A DNA stretch of 46,520 nucleotides, from positions 1-46,520 of the forward strand of contig NZ_JACAPG010000029.1 in assembly GCF_013385825.1 (NCBI RefSeq), given 5' to 3'. The notes under the pieces were generated by a model. The model was not told the origin of the DNA, did no database searches, and saw only the letters and a program-made list of their open reading frames with translations. The stretch is from Pseudomonas reactans (GTDB lineage Bacteria; Pseudomonadota; Gammaproteobacteria; Pseudomonadales; Pseudomonadaceae). Positions 23,707-32,307 of the stretch are shown here, piece after piece. A program made the translations under genes and the position numbers. Each line of letters opens with the position of its first letter. Position 1 is the stretch's first letter.

Positions 23707-24783
23707 ATGTCGCTGATCACCCATCCCAATGCCCGCGAATTGACCAAGTCGGTGCGTGCCACCGTGCTGGTCTTCAAGGACCCGCGCTCCCAGGAATTGC
23801 TGGCGCGTATCGAGCGCCTGGCCCCCAGTGAAGCCAACACCTTGATCATTGGCGAGACCGGCACCGGCAAGGAATTGGTCGCACGGCATATCCACAATCT
23901 GAGCCGTCGCGGGCGTGAACCCTTTGTGGCGGTGAATTGCGGTGCGTTTGCCGAAACCCTGGTGGAAAGCGAACTGTTCGGCCATGAAAAAGGCGCGTTC
24001 ACCGGTGCTACCACCCACAAGGCCGGCTGGTTTGAAGCGGCCAATGGCGGCACGCTGTTCCTCGATGAGATCGGCGATTTGCCGCTGAACATGCAGGTCA
24101 AATTGCTGCGGGTTTTGCAGGAGCGTGAAGTGGTGCGCCTGGGTTCGCGCACGCCGATCCCGATCAATGTTCGGCTGGTGGCGGCCACCAACGTCAACTT
24201 GGCTGACGCGGTAGTGGCCGGGCATTTTCGCGAGGACTTGTTTTACCGTCTGCACGTCGCAACCATCCGCCTGCCCCCGCTGCGCGAACGGCCGGGCGAC
24301 ATCCTGCCGCTGGCCGAATTCTTCCTTGAAGAACACTGTCAGCGCCTGGGTTACAACCGCGCAAGCCTGAGCATCGAGGCCGAGCGCAAGATGCTCGAAC
24401 ACAGCTGGCCGGGCAATATTCGCGAGCTGGAAAACGCCATTCACCACGCCTTGCTGGTGTGCCGTAACCAGCGCGTGCAACCGGCGGATCTGCATTTGGT
24501 GGACATGCGCTCTTCGGGCATCCGCCAGGACGAAGCCAGCCACGCGCCGCCCGCCCTGAGCGGTCCGGTCGACCTGGAAAGTGCGCTGAACGCATTGTTC
24601 GAACAGAACATTCCAGACCTCTACGAACACATCGAAGAGACGATTTTTCGCGCGGCTTATCGCTATTGCCACGGCAATCAATTGCAGACCGGCCGGCTGC
24701 TGAATATCAGCCGCAATATCGTGCGTGCCCGCCTGGAAAAGATCGGTGAACTGGGCAAACCGGTGTTACTCGACGGCCAGTAA
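23707..24783 (+). CDS. sfnR: Sigma-54-dependent activator, SfnR type
   Basis: A 358-residue enhancer-binding protein. The AAA+ domain starts almost at the N-terminus: Walker A GETGTGKE (49-56), the sigma-54 contact loop GAFTGA (96-101) and Walker B GGTLFLDE (114-121). A Fis-type helix-turn-helix closes the protein (about 310-352). There is no receiver, PAS or GAF domain, as in SfnR, which is controlled by its own synthesis under sulfur limitation. The ATG at 23707 has AGGAA upstream and is preferred to an in-frame TTG at 23674. It is the only sigma-54 activator in the window and lies next to sulfur operons with -24/-12 promoters. SfnR identity is from architecture and context. Confidence 0.8.
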   Translation: MSLITHPNARELTKSVRATVLVFKDPRSQELLARIERLAPSEANTLIIGETGTGKELVARHIHNLSRRGREPFVAVNCGAFAETLVESELFGHEKGAFTGATTHKAGWFEAANGGTLFLDEIGDLPLNMQVKLLRVLQEREVVRLGSRTPIPINVRLVAATNVNLADAVVAGHFREDLFYRLHVATIRLPPLRERPGDILPLAEFFLEEHCQRLGYNRASLSIEAERKMLEHSWPGNIRELENAIHHALLVCRNQRVQPADLHLVDMRSSGIRQDEASHAPPALSGPVDLESALNALFEQNIPDLYEHIEETIFRAAYRYCHGNQLQTGRLLNISRNIVRARLEKIGELGKPVLLDGQ

Positions 24784-24825
24784 TGCTAGGTTTTCGGACT
24801 TCGCTGAGCGCTCGAGGGTTCGACG

Positions 24826-25440
24826 TTGATTCGACTTGCTGACTACATCGCCGTTTTTTCCGATTCTGCCCTGGCGCCCTGGGCAGACCTTACGCCTTGG
24901 GCGTTGGTCACCCAGGCGCCCGCCATCGTTCGCCAATTGTTAGCCGAACTGCCGGCCGACGAGTACGTCATCCAGAATGAAATCGCGGTCCACCGGACTG
25001 CCACCGTCGAGGTCGGTGCATTGCTCAAGCCGCCATTGATTGTCGGTGCGCATTGTTTCATTGCCAGCGGCTCGCTGCTGCGTGGCGGTTGCTGGCTGGA
25101 TGAACACTGCATCATCGGCCCCGGCGCTGAGTTGAAGACGTCCTTCGTGTTCAGCGGCAGCAAGCTGGCGCATTTCAACTTTGTCGGTGATTCGGTGCTG
25201 GGGCAGGGGATCAACCTGGAGGCGGGGAGCATCGTCGCCAACTACCGCAATGAGCGCGATGACAAAGAAGTGTTGGTACGACTGGACGGGGCGTTGCAAA
25301 GCACCGGTTGCGATAAGTTTGGCGCGTTGCTCGGTGACCAGTGCCGGATCGGCGCCAATGCGGTATTGGCGCCAGGTGCGCTGCTCAAGCCTGCCAGCGT
25401 GGTGGGGCGCGGGCAGGTGTTTGATGCAGAGAAAGACTAG
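24826..25440 (+). CDS. Left-handed beta-helix (hexapeptide) acyltransferase-like protein
   Basis: A 204-residue protein with hexapeptide-repeat character through residues 60-200, like the LpxA or GlmU C-terminal domains. It probably forms a trimeric beta-helix and could be an acyl- or nucleotidyl-transferase-like enzyme. No ATG fits; a TTG at 24826 has GAGGG seven bases upstream. It starts 43 bases after the sfnR-like gene and may be co-transcribed. Its stop codon overlaps that of the convergent porin gene. Substrate unknown. Confidence 0.65.
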   Translation: MIRLADYIAVFSDSALAPWADLTPWALVTQAPAIVRQLLAELPADEYVIQNEIAVHRTATVEVGALLKPPLIVGAHCFIASGSLLRGGCWLDEHCIIGPGAELKTSFVFSGSKLAHFNFVGDSVLGQGINLEAGSIVANYRNERDDKEVLVRLDGALQSTGCDKFGALLGDQCRIGANAVLAPGALLKPASVVGRGQVFDAEKD

Positions 25441-26759
25441 AAGTCGGCGATAAACTGCACGCCGCCGACGACTGCGCCGGTGGTTTGCGTCAGCCCGCCG
25501 GGGTACTTCACGTATTGCAGGTTGGGCCGCACCATCAGCCACTTCGTCGCCTGCACGCCGTAGTTGATCTCGTAGCTGTACTCGCGGCGCTGCTCGGGCA
25601 CGTACAGCGGGTCATCAATGGCGGTTACGCCATTGATGGCGTTGAGCATCTGCGTGTTACGGGTATAGCGGTCGCTGACCTGCAGTTTCGATGCGCCAAT
25701 GCCGACAGTGTCGTCTGGGCGTGAATCGAACGGGCCGCGGTAGATCAGGCCGACCTGGATCAGGTTTTTGATCACGCTCTTGTCCGGATCATTCATCGTC
25801 AGGTTGGCAAACAGGTTGAGCCCGCGCTTATTGTTGCCGTCGACCGTGGTCAACTGCTGCTGGCCCGACAGCCACCAACCGTCATTGCTGGAATACATCC
25901 GATAAGGCTTTTGCGAGCTGGCGGCAAAGTTACCGTCGGCGTCCTTGAGCATGTCCTTGGTATTGGCGTTGGCATAGTAGTAACCCACGTGGTATTCGGA
26001 ACTCAGCCCGGCAACCTGGCCTTTCCAGATGGCCTCGATGGGAAAACTGGTGCCCTGGGAGCCGCTGATGAATGGTTTGAAACCATTACTGGCTTCGGCA
26101 TTGCCAGGGTTTTTGTCATAGGCACCCACTTGCACCGCGAACTCATCGGTGAACTGGTACTTGGCACGCACCGCCCACTGGCTGATGGGGAAGCTATTCC
26201 ATACGCCGTTCCAGTTGCCTTCCTGGGAGCCGCACAGGGTCACGTTCTGAAATTCACAGGGGAACTGATCGAAGTCTTCGCCATGGCCGAAGCGCCCCAG
26301 TTTCAAGGCGAATTTGCGCTCGAAGAATTTCTGCTCGTACCAGAACTGCGAAAGCCGCCAGGCATTACCGCCGCCAAACACTTCCATGGTGGAGGTCAGT
26401 CCGGTGGCGTTCGGCTGGTGCACGCGGTCGTTGGTGATGTCTTTGCCGTGACGCTCGCCGATGCCGATGCGAAAGGTCGCGTCCTGCCAGCCGAGCAGTT
26501 TTTGCAAGTCCATGTTCACACCGAGAATCAACTGGTCGCTCCAGCGTGCGGTGGTATGCGAGTTGTAGCCACCGCCGAGGTTGGAGCCGACTTCGCCGAC
26601 GTACTTGAGGGTGAAGTCATAGCCTTGCTCGGCCAGTTGTGGACGCAGGCCGTTCCAGTCGCCGAGCATGGCGGGTGAGTTTGGGTCCAGCAAACCGGCG
26701 CTGTGGGCGCAGGTCGACATGGCGCTGCAGAGCAGGGCCAGGGGGAGGGTGGTGCGCAT
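25437..26759 (-). CDS. oprB: OprB-family carbohydrate porin
   Basis: A 440-residue outer-membrane porin of the OprB family. The signal peptide ends around AHSAG, and the barrel ends FIADF with a C-terminal Phe. The mature N-terminus (LLGDWNGLRP-like, here MLGDWNGLRP) is typical. AAGGAG lies upstream of the ATG. It follows the L-rhamnose dehydrogenase gene on the same strand, so it is probably the outer-membrane entry for rhamnose, either as the last gene of the operon or from its own promoter. A REP-like hairpin separates the two. Confidence 0.87.
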   Translation of the reverse strand: MRTTLPLALLCSAMSTCAHSAGLLDPNSPAMLGDWNGLRPQLAEQGYDFTLKYVGEVGSNLGGGYNSHTTARWSDQLILGVNMDLQKLLGWQDATFRIGIGERHGKDITNDRVHQPNATGLTSTMEVFGGGNAWRLSQFWYEQKFFERKFALKLGRFGHGEDFDQFPCEFQNVTLCGSQEGNWNGVWNSFPISQWAVRAKYQFTDEFAVQVGAYDKNPGNAEASNGFKPFISGSQGTSFPIEAIWKGQVAGLSSEYHVGYYYANANTKDMLKDADGNFAASSQKPYRMYSSNDGWWLSGQQQLTTVDGNNKRGLNLFANLTMNDPDKSVIKNLIQVGLIYRGPFDSRPDDTVGIGASKLQVSDRYTRNTQMLNAINGVTAIDDPLYVPEQRREYSYEINYGVQATKWLMVRPNLQYVKYPGGLTQTTGAVVGGVQFIADF

Positions 26760-26824
26760 GGGAGGCTCCTTGGATTGTTGTTTTTATGGGTGTTGAAACT
26801 CAAATTTCAGGCGTGCGCGAGCCG

Positions 26825-26853
26825 TGTGGGAGCCGGGCAAGCCCGCTCCCACA
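26825..26853. repeat. REP-like hairpin
   Basis: An inverted repeat of TGTGGGAG / CTCCCACA arms with a GCCGGGCAAGCCCG centre sits between the rhamnose dehydrogenase and porin genes. It is another known REP class of this genus and could act as a stabiliser or partial terminator. Confidence 0.75.
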
Positions 26854-26886
26854 GTGGATTTGTGGTGTTTGTAAGAGTGCGGGGTG

Positions 26887-27657
26887 TTACTGCAGGTTTA
26901 CGTACAACCCGCCATCCACCAGCAACGACGCGCCGGTCACATAACGCGCCATGTCCGAGGCGAGGAATACGATGGGCCCGGCCACATCATCCGGCTCACC
27001 CAGGCGACCCAGCGGAGTGCGCGCGGTCATGTAGGCGAGTTTTTCCTCATCGGCCAGGTCGTCCTTGTTGATGTCGGTGGCGATGGTGCCCGGCAGTACC
27101 GAGTTGCAGCGAATGCCGTACGGTCCCAGGGCAATTGCGCAGGATTGCATCAACGAATGCAGGCCGGCCTTGGTCGGTGTGTAGTGGGTCTGCATACCGC
27201 CGCCGACCAGGGCGCTGATGGAGCTGACGGCGATGATCGCGCCGCCGCGACCCTGGTTTTTCATCTGGTTGGCCGCCGCCTGTACGGCGAAATAGGCACC
27301 GTTGAGGTTGGTGTTGACGGTTTTCAGGTAGACCTCGCGGGGCATGTCGAGGAACGAGTGGAACGGGCAGATACCGGCATTGTTGACGAACACGTCGACG
27401 CTGCCGAAAGCGTTCACTGCGCCGGCCACCAGCTTGTCACCGGTGTCCGGGTCGGCGGCGTCGCCGCCCACTTCGATGGCCTGGCCGCCGAAGGCCTTGA
27501 TCTCCTCGATCAACGAATACGCAGCCTCCGTACCTTGGCCGCTGCCGCTGTGGCCGATGACCACGCGGGCCCCCTGGCGCGCACATTCACGGGCGGCGGC
27601 GCGGCCGATGCCACGGGAGGCGCCGGTGATGATCACGGTTTTGTCTGCAAGCAACAT
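26887..27657 (-). CDS. L-rhamnose 1-dehydrogenase (SDR family)
   Basis: A 256-residue short-chain dehydrogenase. The NAD(P) site is TGASRGIG (11-18), followed by NNAG, the catalytic Ser in AVSSISA and YTPTK as the YxxxK pair. In non-phosphorylative L-rhamnose catabolism this enzyme makes L-rhamnono-lactone. The assignment to rhamnose rests on context: RhaT, mutarotase, lactonase, rhamnonate dehydratase, KDR aldolase and aldehyde dehydrogenase lie in the same operon. It begins 29 bases after the rhaT stop. Confidence 0.85.
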   Translation of the reverse strand: MLLADKTVIITGASRGIGRAAARECARQGARVVIGHSGSGQGTEAAYSLIEEIKAFGGQAIEVGGDAADPDTGDKLVAGAVNAFGSVDVFVNNAGICPFHSFLDMPREVYLKTVNTNLNGAYFAVQAAANQMKNQGRGGAIIAVSSISALVGGGMQTHYTPTKAGLHSLMQSCAIALGPYGIRCNSVLPGTIATDINKDDLADEEKLAYMTARTPLGRLGEPDDVAGPIVFLASDMARYVTGASLLVDGGLYVNLQ

Positions 27658-27686
27658 AAAAACTCTCCTTCAAGAAATAAGCGACA

Positions 27687-28745
27687 TCAGCCCAGGTAAT
27701 TGCCGTAGCCGACCATGGCAATCGCACCGAGGATCACCGCGATACCCGCCACCAGCACGCCTTTGTTGGCCGCACTGGTGCCGTGCCATTCGCGGAAATA
27801 CAGGCCCCAGCAGTTGGACACGATGATGATGAATGACATGTGCAGTACCCAGGAGCTGGCGTCGTTCTGCAGGCGGCTTTCGCCCATGCCGTAGAAGAAA
27901 AACTGCAGGAACCACAGGGTGCCGGCAATCGCCACCAACAGGTAGTTGCCCAACAGCGGGGTGCTGCGGTCGGTGTAGTTATGGAAGGTGCGGTTGCGCC
28001 AATTCAGCCACAGGCACCAGATACCGTTGGTGGTGAGGCCGCCCCACATGATTACCATGAAGGTCACGTTGTTCTGGAACAGGCTGTTCGCGCCGTGCTC
28101 TACAGCCGCGGCGGCCAGCGGTCGTCCGGCGGAAATGCCGTAGCTGAAACATGCACTCAGTACTCCGGAAATCACCGCCACCAGCATGCCCTTGCCCAGG
28201 GAGAATTCGCTGACACTGGCGAACTTCACCGCCTGGGACACTTCTCGTTCCTTGATCAGCCCGGCCTTGCCGCACACTGCAATGCCGACCAGCGATACGG
28301 CCACGCCCCACAACACCCAATGCCCGCCTTGCGAGGCCAGCATCGAGGTCAGCGTACCTTCGGTCTGCGTGGTGAAGAGGTCGCGGTACAGCGCCGGCAT
28401 CAATGCGCCGAGGGCCGAGGTGAGGCCCATGATCAGCGACATGCCCAGGGACAAGCCGAGGTAGCGCATGGTCAGGCCAAATGTCAGCCCGCCGATGCCC
28501 CACAACACGCCGAACAGGTAGGTCCAGAGCAGGGTGCTGGCGTCGGCGTTGCGCAGAATGTCCACCCAGCCAGGCACCGTCAGTTGCGCCGCGATCAGCG
28601 GCACGATCAGCCAGGACACCAGGCCGCCGGTGATCCAATAACTTTCCCAGGCCCAGCCGCGGACCTTCTTGTAAGGGATGTAGAAACTGCCGGAAGCGAA
28701 GCCGCCGATAAAGTGCAGAATCACACCAAGGAGAATGATTTCCAC
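27687..28745 (-). CDS. rhaT: L-rhamnose-proton symporter RhaT
   Basis: A 352-residue inner-membrane protein with about ten transmembrane helices, homologous along its length to E. coli RhaT. Shared blocks include the N-terminal YxPxKKV motif, SWLI in helix 2, WGIGxxxxGLTMRYLG and WxLQFFFY. It imports L-rhamnose with protons. The start is GTG, with AAGGA nine bases upstream. It lies 40 bases after the mutarotase gene in the rhamnose operon. Confidence 0.93.
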   Translation of the reverse strand: MEIILLGVILHFIGGFASGSFYIPYKKVRGWAWESYWITGGLVSWLIVPLIAAQLTVPGWVDILRNADASTLLWTYLFGVLWGIGGLTFGLTMRYLGLSLGMSLIMGLTSALGALMPALYRDLFTTQTEGTLTSMLASQGGHWVLWGVAVSLVGIAVCGKAGLIKEREVSQAVKFASVSEFSLGKGMLVAVISGVLSACFSYGISAGRPLAAAAVEHGANSLFQNNVTFMVIMWGGLTTNGIWCLWLNWRNRTFHNYTDRSTPLLGNYLLVAIAGTLWFLQFFFYGMGESRLQNDASSWVLHMSFIIIVSNCWGLYFREWHGTSAANKGVLVAGIAVILGAIAMVGYGNYLG

Positions 28746-28785
28746 GTAGTCGAATCCTTTTTATTGTTGTTGTGCGTCGGTTGGA

Positions 28786-29106
28786 TCAGGGGCGCGTCAG
28801 TTGGAACATGGGCAGCAGGTCCAGGCTGATTGGCGAGGCGTCCGGGTGGCTGGGCATGATGTCCTGCATGTAGGCCCACCAGCGCTGCATCAATGCTGTA
28901 CCGGGCAGTTCGTCCAGGCCGTGGACGTCTTCGTGGGTCAGCACGGCGAACAGCGCATTGCCCGGTTCATCGAAGAAAATCCGGTAATCCACCACACCCG
29001 CATCGAGCAATGCCTGGGCCAGTTCGGGCCAGATGTCGTCGTGGCGCTTGCGGTATTCATCGGCTTGGCCGGGGTTGAGGTTCATGCGAAAGGCACGGGT
29101 CTGCAT
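28786..29106 (-). CDS. rhaM: L-rhamnose mutarotase RhaM
   Basis: A 106-residue ferredoxin-fold mutarotase that interconverts the anomers of L-rhamnose. It keeps the catalytic His22 (in YRKRHDDIWPEL) and the RWWAYMQDIMP block of RhaM. A much longer open frame upstream of this start overlaps the lactonase gene and is not real. The ATG overlaps the lactonase stop (TGATG), so translation is coupled. Confidence 0.93.
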   Translation of the reverse strand: MQTRAFRMNLNPGQADEYRKRHDDIWPELAQALLDAGVVDYRIFFDEPGNALFAVLTHEDVHGLDELPGTALMQRWWAYMQDIMPSHPDASPISLDLLPMFQLTRP

Positions 29107-29981
29107 CACTGCGCTCCATGGCTGGGCGTGTAGATACGCACCGCGTTGTGCAGGAAGAATTTGGCTTGTACAGCTTCGGGTTTGTCGACCATGCAGCGCT
29201 TGACCAGGCCCAGGGTGGTGGCGAAATCCGCCAGGTGATCGCTGTTGGGCCAGTCGCTGCCGAAGAAGCAGCGGTCTTCGCCAAAGGCTTCCCAGAGCAC
29301 GGCCAGGCGGTCGTTGTAGAACGCCGTGTCGGTAATCAAGCCTTGAGGGCCGAGCTGGGGAATCTCCGCCAGTTTGGCGAACACATTCGGGCGTTCGGCC
29401 AGGCGCAGCAGGTCGGCGTGATAGGCCGCTTCTTCGCCTGATGGCACCTGGGCGTTGGGCAGGTGGTCGACAATGATGCGCAGCTCGGGCAGCGCATCGC
29501 TCAACTGCAACAGGCCTTTGATCAGCCGCGGGTTCGGGTTGGCGCTGTCCAGGCCACGGCCGCTGGCGGCGAGTTGGCGCAGGCCGTCGATAAAGCCTGG
29601 GCGCGCCTGGTCTTGCAGCAGGTCGCGATCCCACAGGTTGCCGTAGCGCAGGCCGAGAAACAGCGGCTCATTGGCCAACGCGTCGAGGTCGACGGCAAAG
29701 TTTGAGTGCAGCGGATCCAGGTTGCCGACAAAGCCAAGCATGCGCGATTCGCTGCGCAGGGTGTCGAGCAGCCAGCGGTTATCGTCGCGCCACGGGCTGG
29801 CTTCTACGGCAATTGCGCCGACCACATTGTGCGGCGCGGCCAGGGCCCAGTAATCCGCCGGCAGGTGCGCGGCATACAGCCGGTTACCGGGTTCAGGCCA
29901 TGGAATGCCCTCGGGGCGACGTGGGTCGAACAGGTGCAAATGGCTGTCGATGATCGGGCCGCTGTAGGCAGTCAGGGGCAT
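29106..29981 (-). CDS. L-rhamnono-lactonase, amidohydrolase family
   Basis: A 291-residue metal-dependent amidohydrolase. The HxH site is DSHLHLFDP (His14, His16), with later VDHLP and GSDWPNSDH blocks providing the other ligands. In this operon it should open L-rhamnono-1,4-lactone to L-rhamnonate, the second step of the non-phosphorylative route. It is coupled to rhaM downstream and lies 70 bases after the aldehyde dehydrogenase gene. Related proteins act on L-fucono-lactone, so specificity is contextual. Confidence 0.85.
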   Translation of the reverse strand: MPLTAYSGPIIDSHLHLFDPRRPEGIPWPEPGNRLYAAHLPADYWALAAPHNVVGAIAVEASPWRDDNRWLLDTLRSESRMLGFVGNLDPLHSNFAVDLDALANEPLFLGLRYGNLWDRDLLQDQARPGFIDGLRQLAASGRGLDSANPNPRLIKGLLQLSDALPELRIIVDHLPNAQVPSGEEAAYHADLLRLAERPNVFAKLAEIPQLGPQGLITDTAFYNDRLAVLWEAFGEDRCFFGSDWPNSDHLADFATTLGLVKRCMVDKPEAVQAKFFLHNAVRIYTPSHGAQ

Positions 29982-30051
29982 GACGCAGTCCTTATCAAAA
30001 GCAAATTCGGAGGGGCCAGCACGCTAGCGCGCCCGGCCCCGATTAACCAGC

Positions 30052-31485
30052 TCAGCTTTGCAGGTACACCACATGGGTATGGGTGTACTCATACAGGCCG
30101 TGCTTGCCGTCGGCGCCGCCAATGCCGGATTTGCGCACGCCGGCATGGAAGCCCTGCATGGCCTCGAAGTTTTCACGGTTGACGTAGGTTTCACCAAAGT
30201 CGATTTCGCGCACCGCGTGCATGGCCTTGCCCAGGTCACGGGTGTAGATCGACGACGTCAGGCCGTAGTCGCAATCGTTGGCCAGGGCGATGGCTTCGTC
30301 GAGGTCGTCGACGATCTGGATCGGCAGCACCGGACCAAAGATCTCTTCGCGCATGATCTCCATGTCGGCGCGGCATCCAGCCAATACCGTCGGCTGGAAG
30401 TGAAAACCCGCACCCAGGTCGGCAATCTGCCCGCCGCTGACCAACGTTGCGCCCTGGCTCAGGGCGGTGCGTACTTTGCGGTTGACGCTGTCCAGGCCCT
30501 GGCGGTTGATCAGCGGGCCCATTTCCACGTCGGCCTGGGCGATAGGGTCGCCATAGCGGGTGGCGGACATGGCGGCGCTGATGCGTTCGATAAACTGGTC
30601 GGCAACCTTGCGCTCCACGTACACCCGCTCGGCGCAGTTGCACACCTGGCCGGTGTTGATGATGCGCGAATCGCGGATGGCTTTGACCGCCAGCTCCAGG
30701 TCGGCATCTGCCAGCACGATGGCCGGTGCCTTGCCGCCCAGTTCCAGGTTGAGCTTGGTGATGTTCGGTGCGGCGGCCGTCATGATCCGCGAGCCGGTCG
30801 CCACGCTGCCGGTGAAGCTGATCATGTCCACGCCTGTGTGCGCCGTGAGTGCGCCGCCGACCCGGCCGTCGCCGCAGACCACGTTGAACACCCCGGCGGG
30901 CAGGTCGGTTTCGGCGACGAGCTTGGCGAACTCGAAGCAGTTGTTAGGGGTTTCTTCGCTGGGCTTGATCACGATGGTGTTGCCGGTGAGCAGCGCTGGC
31001 GCCATTTTGCGCGCGATCAGGAAGAACGGAAAATTCCACGGCAGGATGCCGGCCACCACGCCCAACGGCTTGCGGAACAGGAAGATATTTTCATTGGCAC
31101 GGTCGCTGGTGATGATCTCGCCTTCGATGCGTCGTGCCCACTCGGCCATGTAGTCGAGATAGTCGGCGGTGAAATTCACTTCCACCTCCGCCAAACCACT
31201 GACTTTGCCTTGTTCCAGGGTGATGGTGCGCGCCAGGTGCGCCACGTTCTCGCGCAGCTTGGCGGCGATGCGGCGCAGGTGCCCGGCACGTTCGATGGCG
31301 GGTTTGCGCGCCCAGGTCTTTTGCGCCTGGCGTGCGGCGGCCAGGGCCTGGTCGACCTCGGCGGCAGTGGACGCTGGCACCTTCGACAGCAAGGCGCCGG
31401 TGGCCGGGTTGAGCACGTCAATGTGCGCTTCGCTGGAGCTGAAGCGGCCATTGATGAAGTTCTGGTAAACGGGAACGGATGACAT
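30052..31485 (-). CDS. aldA: L-lactaldehyde dehydrogenase, AldA type
   Basis: A 477-residue NAD-dependent aldehyde dehydrogenase, very close to E. coli AldA along its length. Shared blocks include ILPWNFPFFLIARKMAPALL, LELGGKAPAIV, the catalytic Cys in SGQVCNCAERVYV-type sequence (here TGQVCNCAERVYV) and ENFEAMQGFHAG. It oxidises the L-lactaldehyde released by the aldolase to L-lactate. The start at 31485 is 11 bases after the aldolase stop; a longer frame is only read-through. Confidence 0.92.
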   Translation of the reverse strand: MSSVPVYQNFINGRFSSSEAHIDVLNPATGALLSKVPASTAAEVDQALAAARQAQKTWARKPAIERAGHLRRIAAKLRENVAHLARTITLEQGKVSGLAEVEVNFTADYLDYMAEWARRIEGEIITSDRANENIFLFRKPLGVVAGILPWNFPFFLIARKMAPALLTGNTIVIKPSEETPNNCFEFAKLVAETDLPAGVFNVVCGDGRVGGALTAHTGVDMISFTGSVATGSRIMTAAAPNITKLNLELGGKAPAIVLADADLELAVKAIRDSRIINTGQVCNCAERVYVERKVADQFIERISAAMSATRYGDPIAQADVEMGPLINRQGLDSVNRKVRTALSQGATLVSGGQIADLGAGFHFQPTVLAGCRADMEIMREEIFGPVLPIQIVDDLDEAIALANDCDYGLTSSIYTRDLGKAMHAVREIDFGETYVNRENFEAMQGFHAGVRKSGIGGADGKHGLYEYTHTHVVYLQS

Positions 31486-31496
31486 GGGCAGGCTCC

Positions 31497-32297
31497 TCAA
31501 TAAGTACGCGAAGGCGCTGTCGTTTCGGCAGCAGGGCGATAGCGGGCCAGGGTGGCCAGGGCACTCTGGCGCAGCAGGCTGATGTCGATGGCCACCGCGA
31601 TAAAGCGGCAACCCCAGGCCTGATAGCGGCGTGCATCCTCTTCGTTGGGCGCCAGGATGCCGCTGACCTTGCCGGCGGCGAGAGTGGCGTCGATGGCGTG
31701 CTTGATGCGCTCCTGGACCTCCGGATGGCCGGGGTTGCCGGCGTGACCCAGGCCGATGGACAGGTCGGCGGGGCCGATGAATACAGCGTCAACGCCTTCT
31801 ACGGCGGCAATCGCGGCGACGTTTTCCACGCCAAGGCGCGATTCCACCTGCACGATCAGGCACAGCTCTTCATGGGCGGTGTTCAGGTAGTTGTCCACGC
31901 CGTCCCAGCGCGTGGCACGGGTCAAACCGCCGCCAACGCCGCGAATGCCATGGGGCGGATAACGCATGGCGCGCACCAGCGCCTGGGCCTGCTCGGCGGT
32001 CTCCACCATAGGGATCATCAAGGTCTGGGCGCCGACATCGAGCAGTTGCTTGATCAGGCTGGCGTCACTGTTGACGGCGCGCACCACGGGCGCGGTGCTG
32101 TACGGCGCGACCGTCTGCAACTGGTTAAGGATGCTCGGAACGGTGTTGGGAGCATGTTCGCCGTCGATCAGCATCCAGTCGTATCCCAGGCTGGCGACGA
32201 TCTCGGCAGCGTAGCCGGTGGCGAAACCGGCCCAGATGCCGTATTGGGTGGCGTCCTTGGCGAGGGCGGCCTTGAAGCCATTGCGGGGCATGTTCAT
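31497..32297 (-). CDS. rhmA: 2-keto-3-deoxy-L-rhamnonate aldolase (HpcH/HpaI family)
   Basis: A 266-residue class II metal-dependent aldolase like E. coli YfaU/RhmA. The base His lies in IDGEHAPN (His48), the substrate Arg in VVRA (Arg73), and the metal ligands in VQVESRLG and FIGPADLS. It splits 2-keto-3-deoxy-L-rhamnonate to pyruvate and L-lactaldehyde. It lies 10 bases after the dehydratase gene. Two in-frame ATGs (residues 1 and 3) are possible. Confidence 0.9.
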   Translation of the reverse strand: MNMPRNGFKAALAKDATQYGIWAGFATGYAAEIVASLGYDWMLIDGEHAPNTVPSILNQLQTVAPYSTAPVVRAVNSDASLIKQLLDVGAQTLMIPMVETAEQAQALVRAMRYPPHGIRGVGGGLTRATRWDGVDNYLNTAHEELCLIVQVESRLGVENVAAIAAVEGVDAVFIGPADLSIGLGHAGNPGHPEVQERIKHAIDATLAAGKVSGILAPNEEDARRYQAWGCRFIAVAIDISLLRQSALATLARYRPAAETTAPSRTY

Positions 32298-32307
32298 GGC
32301 GGGTTCC

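Noticed and set aside
26829..26843. A -24/-12-like match (TGGGAGCGGGCTTGC, minus strand) before the porin gene
   Set aside because: It lies wholly inside a REP-like hairpin, has a poor -24 element, and the gene belongs to sugar metabolism; chance is the better explanation.
28786..29634. 282-codon reading of the rhamnose mutarotase gene
   Set aside because: The upstream part overlaps the lactonase gene in another frame; the 106-codon form matches RhaM in length and catalytic His22.
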